From positions 1 through 64,000 of the forward strand of contig NZ_FOVL01000015.1 of the NCBI RefSeq assembly GCF_900115145.1: 64,000 nucleotides of DNA, in the 5' to 3' direction. This document shows positions 42,531 to 51,760 of the stretch, piece after piece; position 1 is the stretch's first letter, and each line of letters begins with the position of its first letter. The notes below the pieces were generated by a model, which made no database searches, had not been told where the DNA came from, and saw only the letters and a program-made list of their open reading frames with translations. Origin of the DNA: Salegentibacter flavus (GTDB lineage: Bacteria > Bacteroidota > Bacteroidia > Flavobacteriales > Flavobacteriaceae). The position numbers were made by a program, and so were the translations under genes.

Positions 42531-43655
42531 ATGAAGCAGCGAGAAAAAATGCAGGGACGGGGCTTTATCTTCAAAAAATTTGAAGAAGAGGCTAAAAGTC
42601 CGTTTGAAAACCTTTTTGAAATATTCAAGGAACTCATAACCCATACCTCCGGCGAACTGGATGAAGCCCTGGAATGGCTTAAGCAGTTGGATGAGGAATA
42701 TAAGCTCACTACAGAGGATTATACTTTAGATGATTTTGTAGAAGACCTTAAAAAGAAAGGCTATATCAGGGAGGAAGTTGAAAATGGAGGTGGAATGACT
42801 ATCACCGCCAAGACCGAACGCGCTATAAGAAAACAGGCCCTGGACCAGATCTTCGGAAAGCTTAAAAAAAGTACTTCCGGAAATCATCGCACTAACCACA
42901 TTGGGACAGGAGATGAACATACCGGCGATTTCAGAGAGTATCAATACGGGGATTCCCTTGATCGGATTTCTATGACGGAGAGTTTGCGCAATGCGCAGAT
43001 ACATCACGGAATTGGCAATTTTAATATGACCGAAGATGACCTGGTAGTAGAGGAAACTCATTATAAGTCTCAAATGAGCACGGTGCTCATGATTGATATC
43101 AGCCATAGTATGATCCTTTATGGGGAAGATCGAATAACCCCGGCCAAGAAGGTTGCTATGGCTCTTGCCGAGCTCATTACCACAAGGTATCCTAAAGACA
43201 CCTTGGATATCATTGTTTTTGGAAATGATGCCTGGCAGGTTTCTATTGCTGATCTGCCGTATTTAAAAGTGGGGCCTTACCATACCAATACCGTAGCTGG
43301 ATTGCAGTTGGCTATGGATTTGCTGCGAAGAAAACGCAATACTAACAAACAGATATTTATGATCACCGATGGTAAACCGAGTTGTATTCGGCAAAAGGAT
43401 GGCACCTATTATAAAAATCCTATGGGGCTCGATCCTTTTATTATAGATAAATGTTACAATATGGCTCAACAGGCAAGGAAACTAAAGATCCCTATTACCA
43501 CATTTATGATCGCCCAGGATCCCTATCTGATGCAGTTCGTGAGGGAGTTCACTTATGCCAACCAGGGAAAAGCTTTTTACACCGGCATAAAAGGATTGGG
43601 GGAAATGATCTTTGAAGATTATGAGACTAACCGGAAAAAAAGAATAAGAGGCTGA
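42531..43655 (+). CDS. VWA-domain protein paired with a MoxR-like ATPase
   Basis: A 374-residue protein with a C-terminal von Willebrand factor A domain (about 180-365). VLMIDISHSMILYGED is a MIDAS motif (DxSxS as DISHS), followed by FGNDAW and FMITDGKPSC. The N-terminal 170 residues are charged and helical. The partner ATPase starts 18 bases downstream. In related systems an AAA+ ATPase with a VWA partner acts like Mg-chelatase or MoxR machines to insert metals or remodel protein complexes. The target here is unknown. Confidence 0.85.
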   Translation: MKQREKMQGRGFIFKKFEEEAKSPFENLFEIFKELITHTSGELDEALEWLKQLDEEYKLTTEDYTLDDFVEDLKKKGYIREEVENGGGMTITAKTERAIRKQALDQIFGKLKKSTSGNHRTNHIGTGDEHTGDFREYQYGDSLDRISMTESLRNAQIHHGIGNFNMTEDDLVVEETHYKSQMSTVLMIDISHSMILYGEDRITPAKKVAMALAELITTRYPKDTLDIIVFGNDAWQVSIADLPYLKVGPYHTNTVAGLQLAMDLLRRKRNTNKQIFMITDGKPSCIRQKDGTYYKNPMGLDPFIIDKCYNMAQQARKLKIPITTFMIAQDPYLMQFVREFTYANQGKAFYTGIKGLGEMIFEDYETNRKKRIRG

Positions 43656-43672
43656 AATTATTAAAAATCACT

Positions 43673-45136
43673 ATGGAGAAAGACAAAATTAAAACAATTG
43701 GCGAACTTAAGAAGGCTGGATACAAGAGCAAGAGTATAAAAGAAGAGCTCAGGCAGAATCTTAGAGAGAAATTAAAAAAGGGAGAACCGGCTTTTGAAGG
43801 CATTTACGGTTATGATTACACGGTGATCCCAGAGCTGGAACGCGCTATTCTTTCTAAGCATAATATCAATCTTTTGGGTTTACGCGGGCAGGCAAAGACC
43901 CGACTCGCCAGGTTGATGGTGAATTTACTGGATGAGTGGATGCCAATAGTAGCTGGTTCAGAAATAAATGATGATCCTTTAAATCCAATTTCAAGATATG
44001 CCATAGAACTTATCAGTGGAAAGGGAGATGAGACTCCTGTTTCCTGGGTGCACAGGGAGGAGCGATTCTTTGAAAAGCTAGCAACTCCGGATGTGACCGT
44101 AGCTGATTTGATAGGCGATGTAGACCCCATAAAGGCTGCTAATCTGAAACTGAGTTATGCCGATGACCGGGTAATACATTTCGGGATGATCCCACGGGCA
44201 AATCGCAGTATTTTCGTGATCAACGAACTACCCGATCTGCAGGCCCGAATTCAGGTTGCTCTATTCAATATTTTACAGGAAGGCGATATCCAGATTCGCG
44301 GCTTCAAACTGAGATTGCCGCTGGATATGCAGTTCGTTTTTACCGCCAATCCTGAAGATTATACCAATCGTGGAAGTATAGTAACTCCACTAAAAGACAG
44401 GATAGGTTCGCAGATACTTACCCATTATCCCGAGTCTATTGAAGTGGCAAAAACCATAACCAGACAGGAGGCGAAACTGGATGAGGAACAGGAAAAGATG
44501 GTGCATGTGCCCGAACTCGCCAAAGATCTATTGGAACAGATTAGTTTTGAAGCCAGAGAGAGCGATTTCATAGACGGAAAAAGTGGGATTAGCGCCAGGA
44601 TGAGTATCACTGGTTATGAAAATCTGCTGAGTACAGCAGAGCGGCGCAGCCTGAAGATAGGAGAAGATAAAACCACTCTGCGCTTCAGCGATTTCATGGG
44701 AGTAATTCCCAGCATTACCGGCAAAGTGGAACTGGTCTATGAAGGCGAACAGGAAGGAGCTGCGGCTGTCGCTTTACAGCTGATAGGGGAGGCAGTAAAA
44801 AGTTTGTTCCCCGATTATTTTCCGAAAATCGAGAAGCTTCAGAAACCTGATGAAATTAGTCCGTATGATGATTTAGTGGAATGGTTCTTCGATCAGAGTG
44901 GTTTCGAACTTCCTGACGAGATACCGGAAAAAGAGTATAGAGAAAAATTAGATTCGGTACCGGCTCTGGAATTATTGATTAAAAAACATCAGCCTGAGAT
45001 CGGGGAAGAAGATAAATATTTTCTGAAGGAATTCTTATTATGGGGGTTGGTAGAATATAAAAAGTTGAGCAAACACCGCTTTAGCAAGGGTATTCAATTT
45101 AGAGATATCTATGGTTCCTATATAAACGGATTTTAA
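43673..45136 (+). CDS. AAA+ ATPase, magnesium-chelatase/MoxR-like
   Basis: A 487-residue AAA+ protein. INLLGLRGQAKTRLARLMVN (about residues 62-81) is a Walker A variant with Ala before the GKT-like Lys-Thr (QAKT). SIFVINELPDLQARIQVALF is Walker B followed by the Mg-chelatase-type insert region. FVFTANPEDYTNRGSIVTPL is sensor 1, and LKDRIGSQILTHYP carries the arginine finger. The C-terminal part (ISARMSITGYENLL) matches sensor 2. It is translationally close to the VWA gene and should form a hexameric ring acting with it. The broader role is unknown. Confidence 0.87.
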   Translation: MEKDKIKTIGELKKAGYKSKSIKEELRQNLREKLKKGEPAFEGIYGYDYTVIPELERAILSKHNINLLGLRGQAKTRLARLMVNLLDEWMPIVAGSEINDDPLNPISRYAIELISGKGDETPVSWVHREERFFEKLATPDVTVADLIGDVDPIKAANLKLSYADDRVIHFGMIPRANRSIFVINELPDLQARIQVALFNILQEGDIQIRGFKLRLPLDMQFVFTANPEDYTNRGSIVTPLKDRIGSQILTHYPESIEVAKTITRQEAKLDEEQEKMVHVPELAKDLLEQISFEARESDFIDGKSGISARMSITGYENLLSTAERRSLKIGEDKTTLRFSDFMGVIPSITGKVELVYEGEQEGAAAVALQLIGEAVKSLFPDYFPKIEKLQKPDEISPYDDLVEWFFDQSGFELPDEIPEKEYREKLDSVPALELLIKKHQPEIGEEDKYFLKEFLLWGLVEYKKLSKHRFSKGIQFRDIYGSYINGF

Positions 45137-45312
45137 TCGGATAAAATACAGGGAGTTGAATTCAGGTTTTTACAATTAGCCCCCTTTTAATTTATCAATA
45201 ATTCAGAATATTTTCTTAATTATGAATTATCTGTATTTCTGGCTCTAAAGCTTAAGTTTCATTTTTCTTTCAGGTAAAAACCTGTACATTTATCACCGTA
45301 TTGAAGAAAAAG

Positions 45313-45417
45313 ATGCCAAAAATCAATCTTTATAAAAACCGCTTTTCCTTTATCCCAGTGGGGGCTGTTATTATTATGATTACTGGTATTACCCCGTTTG
45401 GGGTATTCTGTATATAA
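45313..45417 (+). CDS. Putative threonine-operon leader peptide
   Basis: A 34-codon reading frame (ATG 45313 to TAA 45417) ends 61 bases before thrA. It begins MPKINLYKNRF and contains VGAVIIMITGITPFG, so codons 20-27 are Ile Ile Met Ile Thr Gly Ile Thr. Ile and Thr codons in a run are what ribosome-mediated attenuation of a threonine operon needs, as in E. coli thrL. The same RNA can form competing hairpins (45355-45405). It is not in the usual size range for gene callers. The role is inferred, but the match between codons and downstream genes is specific. Confidence 0.7.
   Translation: MPKINLYKNRFSFIPVGAVIIMITGITPFGVFCI
45355..45405 (+). promoter_or_regulatory. Putative attenuator with mutually exclusive pairings before thrA
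   Basis: CCAGT (45355-45359) can pair with ACTGG (45382-45386). GGGG within 45360-45364 can pair with CCCC (45392-45395). TACCCC (45390-45395) can pair with GGGGTA (45400-45405) around GTTT. The second choice conflicts with both others, a 1:3 / 2:4 / 4:5 logic suited to ribosome stalling on the Ile/Thr codons. The last hairpin is not followed by a strong T-run, so block of translation or Rho-dependent stop is as likely as intrinsic termination. A separate CAGGT/ACCTG hairpin at 45271-45284 sits near the expected promoter. Confidence 0.55.
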
Positions 45418-45478
45418 TTTCCGCCACACGTACATCTGTACATTTTCTAAACAACTTATCTCTAAATTTAAAATTTCA

Positions 45479-47929
45479 ATGATGAATGTCCTGAAATTCG
45501 GGGGATCCTCCCTGGCATCACCGGAACGTATAAAACTGGTCGCCGAAACTGTAGAAAAGCATCTTAAAAATGATTCAACCCTGGCTGTTTTTTCAGCCTT
45601 TGGAGGCGTAACCAACGATTTGCTCGAGATGGCAGAACTGGCTGCTAAAGAAGATCCTGCCTATAAAACAATCCTCGAAAAAAATGAAAAACGGCATCTT
45701 GATGCGGTAAGAGAACTTATTCCTGTAAATGACCAAAGTGCTGTTTTAAGCAAAGTAAAGACCGAATTTAATCGGCTTGAAACTTTGTATGAGGGCGTAT
45801 ATTTACTCAATGAGCTCTCCAATAAGACCAAACACGTGGTTTCCGGTTTCGGGGAAATTCTATCCTCGCTCATTATTAATGCATACTTTAAAAGTAAAGG
45901 AATTAATACCAATTTTGTGGATTCCCGGGAATTGGTGGTTTGCCGTAATAATAATGAAAAAGTGCAGGTAAATTATGCTAAAACCAACAGAAATATTCAG
46001 AACTATTTCTCCGGAAAAACTAAAGGTTTATTCGTTGCTCCGGGATTTGTAGCGAAAAACGATGATGGCGTGCCCAGTACCCTTGGGCGTGGCGGCTCAG
46101 ATTTTACTGCAGCCATTTTTTCCGCAGCACTGAAAATCAAAAAGGTGATTATCTACACCGATGTGAACGGAATGTATACAGCTAATCCTATGATCGTGCC
46201 CCAGGCCTATTCCCTGGATAAGATATCTTATGAAGAGGCGATGGAACTTTCCCATTTTGGAGCCAAAGTGTTGTATCCGCCCACGCTTCAGCCTTTGCTT
46301 GAACAGCAGATAGAAATTCATATAAAAAATACCTTTAAACCTAAGGAGCCTGGCACCATAGTGTCTAAATCCACCAAAGAAAACTTCCGATGGGTTACGG
46401 GGATCACTCATATAGATTCCATAAAGCTTCTTAATATAGAGGGCAGCGGAATGGTTGGTATTCCGGGATTTTCAAAGCGCTTTTTCGAGGTGCTTTTTCA
46501 GGAGAATATAAATGTGGTGTTGATCACCCAGGCTTCTTCAGAACACAGTATTTGTGTAGCCGTTAAGGATGATGAAGCCAAAGCCGCCAGGGAAGCGCTG
46601 AACGAGGCTTTTGAGGTAGAAATTCAGAATAATAAGATAAAACCGGTCACTGTTGAAGAAAATGTGGCGATTGTTGCCCTTGTGGGTGACCGGATGAAAA
46701 GTCATCACGGGCTGAGCGGTAAAATGTTCAGTGCCCTTGGAAATAATAATATCAACATCAGGGCGATAGCCCAGGGTTCCTCCGAGAGAAATATTTCGGC
46801 GGTGATCGCGAAAAAGGACGTAAAGAAAGCGCTGAATACATTACATGAACAGTTTTTTGAAGTGCCTTCGAAAGAACTCAACCTGTTTATTACGGGAGTA
46901 GGGAATGTTGGCAGTAAGTTGTTGGCTCAGCTTAAAAAGCAAGAGAATTATCTTTTAGAAAAACTGAGGCTTAAAGTGCGGGTTTTAGGACTTTCCAACT
47001 CCAAAAAAATGATTTTCAATGAGGAAGGAATAGACCTGCAAAACTGGGAAGACGCATTAGAAAATGGACAGTCGGCAGATAAAAAGGACTTTTTTGAAAA
47101 GGTTCAAAAATTGAATTTACGCAATAGTGTTTTTGTAGATAATACCGCGAGTGCCGAAATCTCTTCCTGGTACAGGCATTACCTGGCTAATTCCATCTCG
47201 GTGGTGACCTGTAATAAGATTGCCTGTGCCGATGATTATGTAAATTATCAGGAACTTCAGAATCTTTCCAGAGAATATGGAGCTTCCTTCCTTTATGAAA
47301 CCAATGTAGGGGCAGGGCTTCCTATTATAGATACCCTGAAAAACCTTGTGGCTTCAGGAGACCAGGTAAAAAAGATACAGGCAGTGCTTTCAGGAAGCTT
47401 GAATTTTGTCTTCAATAATTACGATGCCAGCTCACCTTTCTACAAAACGGTGGAAATGGCGATGAAAGAAGGCTACACCGAGCCCGACCCTAAAATTGAT
47501 CTAAGCGGGGTAGATGTGGCTCGTAAGATCCTTATTCTTGCCCGAGAGACTGGCTTGAAACTGGAACTGGAAGATATTGAAAAGAAGAATTTCCTGTCTG
47601 AAGAGGCCTTGAATTCTGAAAATAATGAAGAGTTTTTTAAGCTGCTGGAAAGAGATGAAGAGAAGTTTAAGGAGATTTATAACAATGCTGAAAAGAATGA
47701 TGCGCAGCTAAAATATGTAGCCCAGCTTGAAAATGGAAAAGCCCAGGTTGGTTTACAGGAAGTGGGGCCAGATCATCCATTTTATAATTTAAGTGGAAGT
47801 GATAATATCGTTTTATTTTTTACCGAACGATATCCCGATCAACCCCTTATCGTTAAGGGCGCCGGTGCCGGTGCCGATGTTACAGCCTCCGGAATATTCG
47901 CTGATGTGATTAGAATAGGAAAAAAATAA
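45479..47929 (+). CDS. thrA: Bifunctional aspartokinase / homoserine dehydrogenase, ThrA
   Basis: An 816-residue fused enzyme for the first and third steps of threonine and methionine synthesis. The aspartokinase domain (about 1-290) begins MNVLKFGGSSLASPERI, with STLGRGGSDFTAAIFSAALK at the substrate site. ACT regulatory domains (about 310-455) follow, which usually bind threonine. The homoserine dehydrogenase domain (about 465-816) begins LFITGVGNVGSKLLAQLK, with SGSLNFVFN and GYTEPDPKIDLSGVDVARKI as catalytic and substrate motifs. The start is taken at the tandem ATG 45479/45482; a longer frame to 45398 overlaps the leader peptide and lacks homology. It is first in thrABC. Confidence 0.94.
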   Translation: MMNVLKFGGSSLASPERIKLVAETVEKHLKNDSTLAVFSAFGGVTNDLLEMAELAAKEDPAYKTILEKNEKRHLDAVRELIPVNDQSAVLSKVKTEFNRLETLYEGVYLLNELSNKTKHVVSGFGEILSSLIINAYFKSKGINTNFVDSRELVVCRNNNEKVQVNYAKTNRNIQNYFSGKTKGLFVAPGFVAKNDDGVPSTLGRGGSDFTAAIFSAALKIKKVIIYTDVNGMYTANPMIVPQAYSLDKISYEEAMELSHFGAKVLYPPTLQPLLEQQIEIHIKNTFKPKEPGTIVSKSTKENFRWVTGITHIDSIKLLNIEGSGMVGIPGFSKRFFEVLFQENINVVLITQASSEHSICVAVKDDEAKAAREALNEAFEVEIQNNKIKPVTVEENVAIVALVGDRMKSHHGLSGKMFSALGNNNINIRAIAQGSSERNISAVIAKKDVKKALNTLHEQFFEVPSKELNLFITGVGNVGSKLLAQLKKQENYLLEKLRLKVRVLGLSNSKKMIFNEEGIDLQNWEDALENGQSADKKDFFEKVQKLNLRNSVFVDNTASAEISSWYRHYLANSISVVTCNKIACADDYVNYQELQNLSREYGASFLYETNVGAGLPIIDTLKNLVASGDQVKKIQAVLSGSLNFVFNNYDASSPFYKTVEMAMKEGYTEPDPKIDLSGVDVARKILILARETGLKLELEDIEKKNFLSEEALNSENNEEFFKLLERDEEKFKEIYNNAEKNDAQLKYVAQLENGKAQVGLQEVGPDHPFYNLSGSDNIVLFFTERYPDQPLIVKGAGAGADVTASGIFADVIRIGKK

Positions 47930-47932
47930 GCG

Positions 47933-48856
47933 ATGGAAGAACTTAGAATTTTCGCTCCTGCAACTGTAGCCAATCTTTCCTGTGGTTTCGATGTCCTGGG
48001 ATGCTGCCTGGAAAATGTGGGGGATGAGATGCTTATCAGAAAAAATGATCTTAGGGAGATAAGAATCACAAAAATTACCGGACAAGAATTACCTCTGGAA
48101 TCCGACAGGAATGTCGCCGGGGTTGCAGTACAGGCCTTGTTGAAAGAAGCTAGAAGCACTCAGGGTTTTGATATTGAAATTGATAAAAAGATCAAAGCCG
48201 GGAGTGGAATAGGAAGTAGTGCGGCCAGCTCTGCCGGCGCGGTCTATGCCGTAAATAAACTCCTTGGTGAGCCTTTCAGTAAAAATGAATTAATAAAATT
48301 CGCTATGGAAGGTGAGCGGTTGGCCAGTGGAAACGCCCACGCCGATAATGTAGCGCCCGCGCTGCTTGGAGGTTTTAGCCTGGTGAAAAGTTACGAGCCC
48401 CTGGAAGTCTTAAAACTTCCCAGCCCGCCCGAATTACGAATGGTGATCCTCCATCCTTTAATAGAGATCAAAACCCGTGATTCCCGGGCGGTGATCAGAC
48501 AAAATGTTAGTCTGCAGAAGGCGATATTCCAATGGGGAAACCTGGCAGCCTTGGTAAGCAGTCTTTATACTGAAGATTATGCATTGCTGGGCAGAAGCCT
48601 GAAAGATGAAATTATTGAACCCTTTCGGTCTATTCTTATCCCACATTTTGATAAATTAAAGGCCATTGCTTTGGAAAATGGAGCTTTAGGTTTTGGGATT
48701 TCCGGGTCCGGGCCATCGGTTTTTGCAATGTGTAAAGGAGAGGAGAATGCCGAAAATGTTAGAGGTAAACTTGAAGGCTTTTATGCCGATAAAAATATCG
48801 CATTTGAACTTCATCTCTCAAAGATTAATACTCAGGGAATAAAAGAATTATCATGA
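47933..48856 (+). CDS. thrB: Homoserine kinase, ThrB
   Basis: A 307-residue GHMP-superfamily kinase that phosphorylates homoserine. It starts APATVANLSCGFDVLG, the family's motif 1. KAGSGIGSSAASSAGAVYAV (about 84-103) is the ATP-binding P-loop (GSGIGSSAAS), and GALGFGISGSGPSVFAM is motif 3. Four bases separate it from thrA, and it overlaps thrC by four, which supports one transcription unit controlled from the leader. Confidence 0.95.
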   Translation: MEELRIFAPATVANLSCGFDVLGCCLENVGDEMLIRKNDLREIRITKITGQELPLESDRNVAGVAVQALLKEARSTQGFDIEIDKKIKAGSGIGSSAASSAGAVYAVNKLLGEPFSKNELIKFAMEGERLASGNAHADNVAPALLGGFSLVKSYEPLEVLKLPSPPELRMVILHPLIEIKTRDSRAVIRQNVSLQKAIFQWGNLAALVSSLYTEDYALLGRSLKDEIIEPFRSILIPHFDKLKAIALENGALGFGISGSGPSVFAMCKGEENAENVRGKLEGFYADKNIAFELHLSKINTQGIKELS

Positions 48857-50148
48857 AATATTTCAGTTTAAACAACAGGGAGAATACCTCAAGCTTTGAA
48901 AATGCTGTCATAAAAGGCCTGGCATCGGATAAAGGACTTTATTTTCCTGAAAGAATTCCGCAGTTACCAAAAGGCTTTTTTGATAAGATCGATGAATTAT
49001 CACAAATGGAAATCGCCTTTGAAGTGATAAAGGATTATGTTGGAGACGAGATTCCCGAAAATGAGCTTAAAGCGATCATAGACCAGACCCTGGATTTTAA
49101 TTTTCCGGTTGTTCCTGTAGAAAAACATATTGGGGTCTTAGAACTTTTTCACGGTCCAACCCTGGCATTTAAAGATGTTGGAGCGCGGTTTATGGCCGGA
49201 TGCCTTGGTTATTTTGCAAAAAAAGGAAAGCTGGGAAATATCACTGTGCTTGTAGCAACTTCGGGGGATACGGGAGGAGCAGTAGCGAATGGTTTTCTTG
49301 GGGTTGAAGGAATAGATGTTGTGATCTTATATCCCAAGGAAAAAGTTAGTGGGATTCAGGAAAAACAGCTTACTACGCTCGGGCAGAATATTCGCGCCCT
49401 GGAAGTGAACGGGAGTTTTGATGATTGCCAGGATATGGTAAAACGAGCCTTTCTGGACGAAGAAATTCAGAAGAAAAGACAATTAACTTCAGCTAATTCC
49501 ATAAATGTTGCTCGCTGGTTACCGCAAATGTTTTACTATTTCCTTGCCTGGAAACAATTAAAGGATAAGAAGGAGGAATTAGTGTTTTCTGTGCCCAGTG
49601 GGAATTTCGGAAATATCTGCGCTGGACTTATGGCCAGGGAAATGGGCTTACCAATCAAGCATTTTATTGCCGCCAATAATACAAATGACGTGGTAACGAG
49701 ATACCTTGAGACCGAAAAATTTGAGCCAAAGCCTAGTGTACATACAATTTCAAACGCGATGGATATTGGAAATCCCAGCAATTTTGTTAGGGTGCTGGAG
49801 ATCTTTCAAAATGAATTTAAAAATTTAAAGGAAGCTCTTTCTTCCTATAGCTTTGATGATGAAAAAACCAAAAAGGCTATCAAAGAGGTTTACCGGAAGG
49901 CTTCTTATGTAATGGATCCACACGGTGCTGTTGGTTACCTCGGATTAAAGGAATTTTTAAAGGAAAACCCGGAATATTATGGAGTTTTCCTGGAGACTGC
50001 TCATCCGGTTAAATTTCTGGAAACGGTTGAGGCGGCAATTGGGAAAAAAATAGAAATCCCTGATAAGGTTAAAGTCTTTATGAACAAAGAGAAGCGTTCT
50101 GAGGAAATCAGTAATTATGATGATCTAAAGCAATACTTGCTCAAATAA
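48853..50148 (+). CDS. thrC: Threonine synthase, ThrC
   Basis: A 431-residue PLP enzyme that converts O-phosphohomoserine to threonine. LFHGPTLAFKDVGARFMAG (about 97-115) holds the PLP lysine in FKD. ATSGDTGGAVANGFLG is the phosphate-binding loop and FSVPSGNFGNICAGLMA a further conserved block. It is the short E. coli type rather than the plant-like type. It ends the thr operon, with a GC-rich hairpin just behind it. Confidence 0.95.
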   Translation: MKYFSLNNRENTSSFENAVIKGLASDKGLYFPERIPQLPKGFFDKIDELSQMEIAFEVIKDYVGDEIPENELKAIIDQTLDFNFPVVPVEKHIGVLELFHGPTLAFKDVGARFMAGCLGYFAKKGKLGNITVLVATSGDTGGAVANGFLGVEGIDVVILYPKEKVSGIQEKQLTTLGQNIRALEVNGSFDDCQDMVKRAFLDEEIQKKRQLTSANSINVARWLPQMFYYFLAWKQLKDKKEELVFSVPSGNFGNICAGLMAREMGLPIKHFIAANNTNDVVTRYLETEKFEPKPSVHTISNAMDIGNPSNFVRVLEIFQNEFKNLKEALSSYSFDDEKTKKAIKEVYRKASYVMDPHGAVGYLGLKEFLKENPEYYGVFLETAHPVKFLETVEAAIGKKIEIPDKVKVFMNKEKRSEEISNYDDLKQYLLK

Positions 50149-50152
50149 AAAA

Positions 50153-50178
50153 ATCCCGGAAGTCGAAACTTCCGGGAT
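50153..50178. terminator. Bidirectional terminator between thrC and the S10 peptidase gene
   Basis: The 11-bp perfect stem ATCCCGGAAGT / ACTTCCGGGAT has the loop CGAA. On the minus strand it is followed by seven T (complement of 50147-50153), a strong intrinsic terminator for the peptidase gene. On the plus strand the T-run is poor (CTTCATTT), so it may act more weakly for thrC. Confidence 0.9.
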
Positions 50179-50198
50179 CTTCATTTAAATAAGGTTCT

Positions 50199-51683
50199 TT
50201 AATATTTGGCGGGAGCTCCTTCTTTTGGCAGGGAGTTTTCAATAAATTCCCTGATGTCATCATTGGCATTCTTAAGGTCTTCTGCCCTTAAGTACATCAT
50301 ATGGCCGCTTTTATAGCCTTTAAAGCTTAGGCGATCTTTCATTTTTCCACTCTTGTCAAGCTGCCACATAGAATATTTTGCATTGAAATATGTGGTAGCC
50401 CCATCAAAATAACCTGATTGCACTAATACATCTAAATTTGGGTTTTGGGCCATTGCCTGTCTCAGGTTCTCTCCGGTATTGTCTCCGCTGCGATCCCAGG
50501 GGTGCACAGGACCAAACATAAAGTACTTCAGATCTGTCTTGAAATTAAGTTCTTCCCTTAGATAATGGTTTATGGCCGGGGTGAAAGAATGTAACCAGGA
50601 AGTAAGTTCAGAATTGTAATCGGGTGAATCGCCGGCTTCTCTGGCATCGAGGCCAAGGTATCGGGAATCCAGTCTTCCCACAGTGTAACCGCTGTCTTCA
50701 CGTAAAAGCTCTTTCCAGAAGTAACGTATTGGTACTTCAAGATTATTCTGCAGGATTACTTTTTCAGAAATACCCGAATAGTAAGCCATTTTCTCTGCGG
50801 CTTGTTGTTTTTTACTGGTTTCGGTAAAACCTCCTTTTATCAATACAGGCAAAAGTTCGTTAATGGAATATTCTTCTACCTCTGCGAGCAGGTCTACTAA
50901 TTCCCTGTTTTGTAATTCCTGCGGAAGAGCATTATGATACCAGGCTGCGGCGGTGAAATATGGCAGACGGTTAGCCACTTCTACCGGCCCTTCCCTGTCA
51001 ATTCCTATTTCAGTAGGGGATACCAGGATTACCCCGTTAAGATACATCCACTGACTATTTTGCAGTTCCAGGGCCAGGCCCGAAACCCTTGTGGTTCCAT
51101 AGCTTTCTCCGATAAGATATTTTGGAGACAACCAGCGATTATTCCTGGTCATAAAGGTATTAAGCCATTCGGCCAGGTATTTTATATCGGCCTTTACCCC
51201 GAAAAACTTTTCCCGTTCTATTTTTCCTTCTTTATCTGGGATAGGACGGGAGTAACCGGTGTTCACGGGATTTACATACACGATATCAGCAACATCCAGA
51301 ATAGAATGTGGATTATCCTTTATTCCATAAGGCTGAACCGGGAAGCCTTCATCATCTATTTTTAAAACGCGGGGACCGGTATATGCGATATGCATCCATA
51401 CTGAAGCCGAACCGGGACCTCCATTGAAAGAAATAACAAGGGGTCTGTTTTCGGTGTTTTGTATGTCACTACGTTTATAATAGGTATAATAAAGGCTGGC
51501 GATGGGTTCTCCGCTTTCGTCCCAAACGGGTTGAGTTCCCGTAGTGGCGGTATATTTAATGTTTTGACCCTTAATACGCACCGAATGTTCTGTAACTACG
51601 GTGGTGTCTACGGGAATTTCAACTTTTTGGGCGTAAATTCCGAGGGTAAAAAAAAGGAGCAGTAAGGTAGAGATATGTTTCAT
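50199..51683 (-). CDS. S10-family serine carboxypeptidase-like protein
   Basis: A 494-residue secreted peptidase with a signal peptide (MKHISTLLLLFFTLGIYAQ). VISFNGGPGSASVWMHIAY (about 83-101) forms the oxyanion hole, YLIGESYGTTRVSGLALEL holds the nucleophilic Ser (GESYG), and a C-terminal KGYKSGHMMYL gives the His. VNPVNTGYSRPI also fits S10. Such peptidases are widespread in Bacteroidota, probably in the periplasm for peptide scavenging. It stands alone between the terminator at 50153 and the UbiB-like gene. Confidence 0.88.
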   Translation of the reverse strand: MKHISTLLLLFFTLGIYAQKVEIPVDTTVVTEHSVRIKGQNIKYTATTGTQPVWDESGEPIASLYYTYYKRSDIQNTENRPLVISFNGGPGSASVWMHIAYTGPRVLKIDDEGFPVQPYGIKDNPHSILDVADIVYVNPVNTGYSRPIPDKEGKIEREKFFGVKADIKYLAEWLNTFMTRNNRWLSPKYLIGESYGTTRVSGLALELQNSQWMYLNGVILVSPTEIGIDREGPVEVANRLPYFTAAAWYHNALPQELQNRELVDLLAEVEEYSINELLPVLIKGGFTETSKKQQAAEKMAYYSGISEKVILQNNLEVPIRYFWKELLREDSGYTVGRLDSRYLGLDAREAGDSPDYNSELTSWLHSFTPAINHYLREELNFKTDLKYFMFGPVHPWDRSGDNTGENLRQAMAQNPNLDVLVQSGYFDGATTYFNAKYSMWQLDKSGKMKDRLSFKGYKSGHMMYLRAEDLKNANDDIREFIENSLPKEGAPAKY

Positions 51684-51760
51684 GAAATCAGGTTTTAGTT
51701 GAATTTAAACCGAAAATACACTGATTCGATGAATCCTACAAAAACTAATTCTATTAAAAC

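Noticed and set aside
45398-45478. Upstream in-frame extension of thrA
   Set aside because: These 27 codons overlap the leader peptide end and do not resemble aspartokinase; family proteins start at the RVLKFGG-like segment, here 45479/45482.
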